Below, piece after piece: positions 63,959-64,000 of a stretch of DNA of 64,000 nucleotides. The notes below the pieces were generated by a model. The model saw only the letters and a list, made by a program, of their open reading frames with translations. It ran no database searches and was not told the DNA's origin. A program made the position numbers and the translations under genes. The DNA comes from Vibrio thalassae (GTDB lineage Bacteria; Pseudomonadota; Gammaproteobacteria; Enterobacterales; Vibrionaceae). Numbering within the stretch: the first letter of the stretch is position 1; each line of letters starts with the position of its first letter. Location: assembly GCF_900089835.1 (NCBI RefSeq), contig NZ_OANU01000022.1, forward strand, positions 18,541 through 82,540, written 5' to 3'.

Positions 63959-64000
63959 ATGACACTTTTTGAACGCCTTAATCGCATACCCGATCCACGT
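63959..64000 (+). CDS. Start of a possible ISAs1-type transposase (partial)
   Basis: The last 14 codons of the window read MTLFERLNRIPDPR from ATG 63959 (alternative ATG 63938). An IPDPR motif near the N-terminus is typical of ISAs1-family transposases. The gene runs off the right edge, so the call is weak. Confidence 0.4.
   Translation, partial: MTLFERLNRIPDPR

Noticed and set aside
1..64000. tRNA and rRNA genes
   Set aside because: None recognised on either strand by reading; no CCA-ended cloverleaf or rRNA core sequence noticed.

Overview
The window reads as Vibrio chromosomal DNA (Vibrionaceae, moderate GC). The genus call rests on two copies of the Vibrio-specific Qrr quorum-sensing sRNA, a Vibrio-like mannitol locus, an NqrB paralogue, and the gene content overall. 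All identifications come from reading the sequence; no database search was run.

Layout. (1) 1-48 appears to be the terminal tip of a Tn7-like transposon inserted 25 bp downstream of the glmS stop codon (attTn7); the body of the element lies outside the window. (2) 74-8871: glmS with a DeoR regulator, then mtlA-mtlD-mtlR with four CRP-like sites upstream, a divergent HAD phosphatase and a beta-hydroxyacid dehydrogenase. (3) 9150-16083: mixed genes: an SRPBCC pseudogene with an in-frame stop, GNAT, a membrane protein, a FadL-like porin, an L,D-transpeptidase, an SDR, a ChrR-like cupin, an unlisted 47-aa membrane protein, and a TauE/SafE exporter. (4) 16141-31401: a complete glucuronide/hexuronate locus. 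The minus arm is dctP-uidA-uxuR-uxuA and the plus arm is dctQ-dctM-GH31-uxuB-uxaC-kdgK-eda-racemase-like-ygjV. The two arms diverge from a region with UxuR-type palindromes and a CRP site. TRAP import, glycosidic release, isomerisation, reduction, dehydration, KDG phosphorylation and aldol cleavage are all encoded. (5) 31430-33021: a 51-aa exported peptide and a DUF3541-like protein. (6) 33151-40998: an alpha-glucoside system: ABC transporter aglEFGK-like, LacI regulator, GH13 alpha-glucosidase. (7) 41073-46337: a decayed IS5-family transposase, a lipase-like lipoprotein, a secreted multidomain CBM6/polysaccharide-lyase-like protein, GNAT, HD and PhzF genes. (8) 46471-50270: a light/DNA-repair cluster: DUF2256, SDR, FeS-type photolyase, cryptochrome DASH. 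(9) 50413-56510: an orphan NqrB, a diguanylate cyclase, and a large sensor-HD-GYP gene broken by a nonsense codon and by a 609-bp IS200/IS605 insertion whose removal restores the frame. (10) 56668-62130: an XRE/ScfR-type regulator, then an approximately 0.89-kb tandem duplication carrying two complete qrr genes, each with its own sigma-54 promoter and LuxO-type sites, followed by ogt and an Ada-AlkA fusion gene. (11) 62357-64000: a DUF413/MaoP-like gene, a decayed PAS-GGDEF gene, and the start of what may be an ISAs1-type transposase.

The most interesting items are the tandem qrr duplication, the Tn7-like end at glmS, the IS200-disrupted c-di-GMP phosphodiesterase gene, the GH31 enzyme inside a glucuronide operon, and two small genes (47 and 51 aa) with strong ribosome-binding sites.
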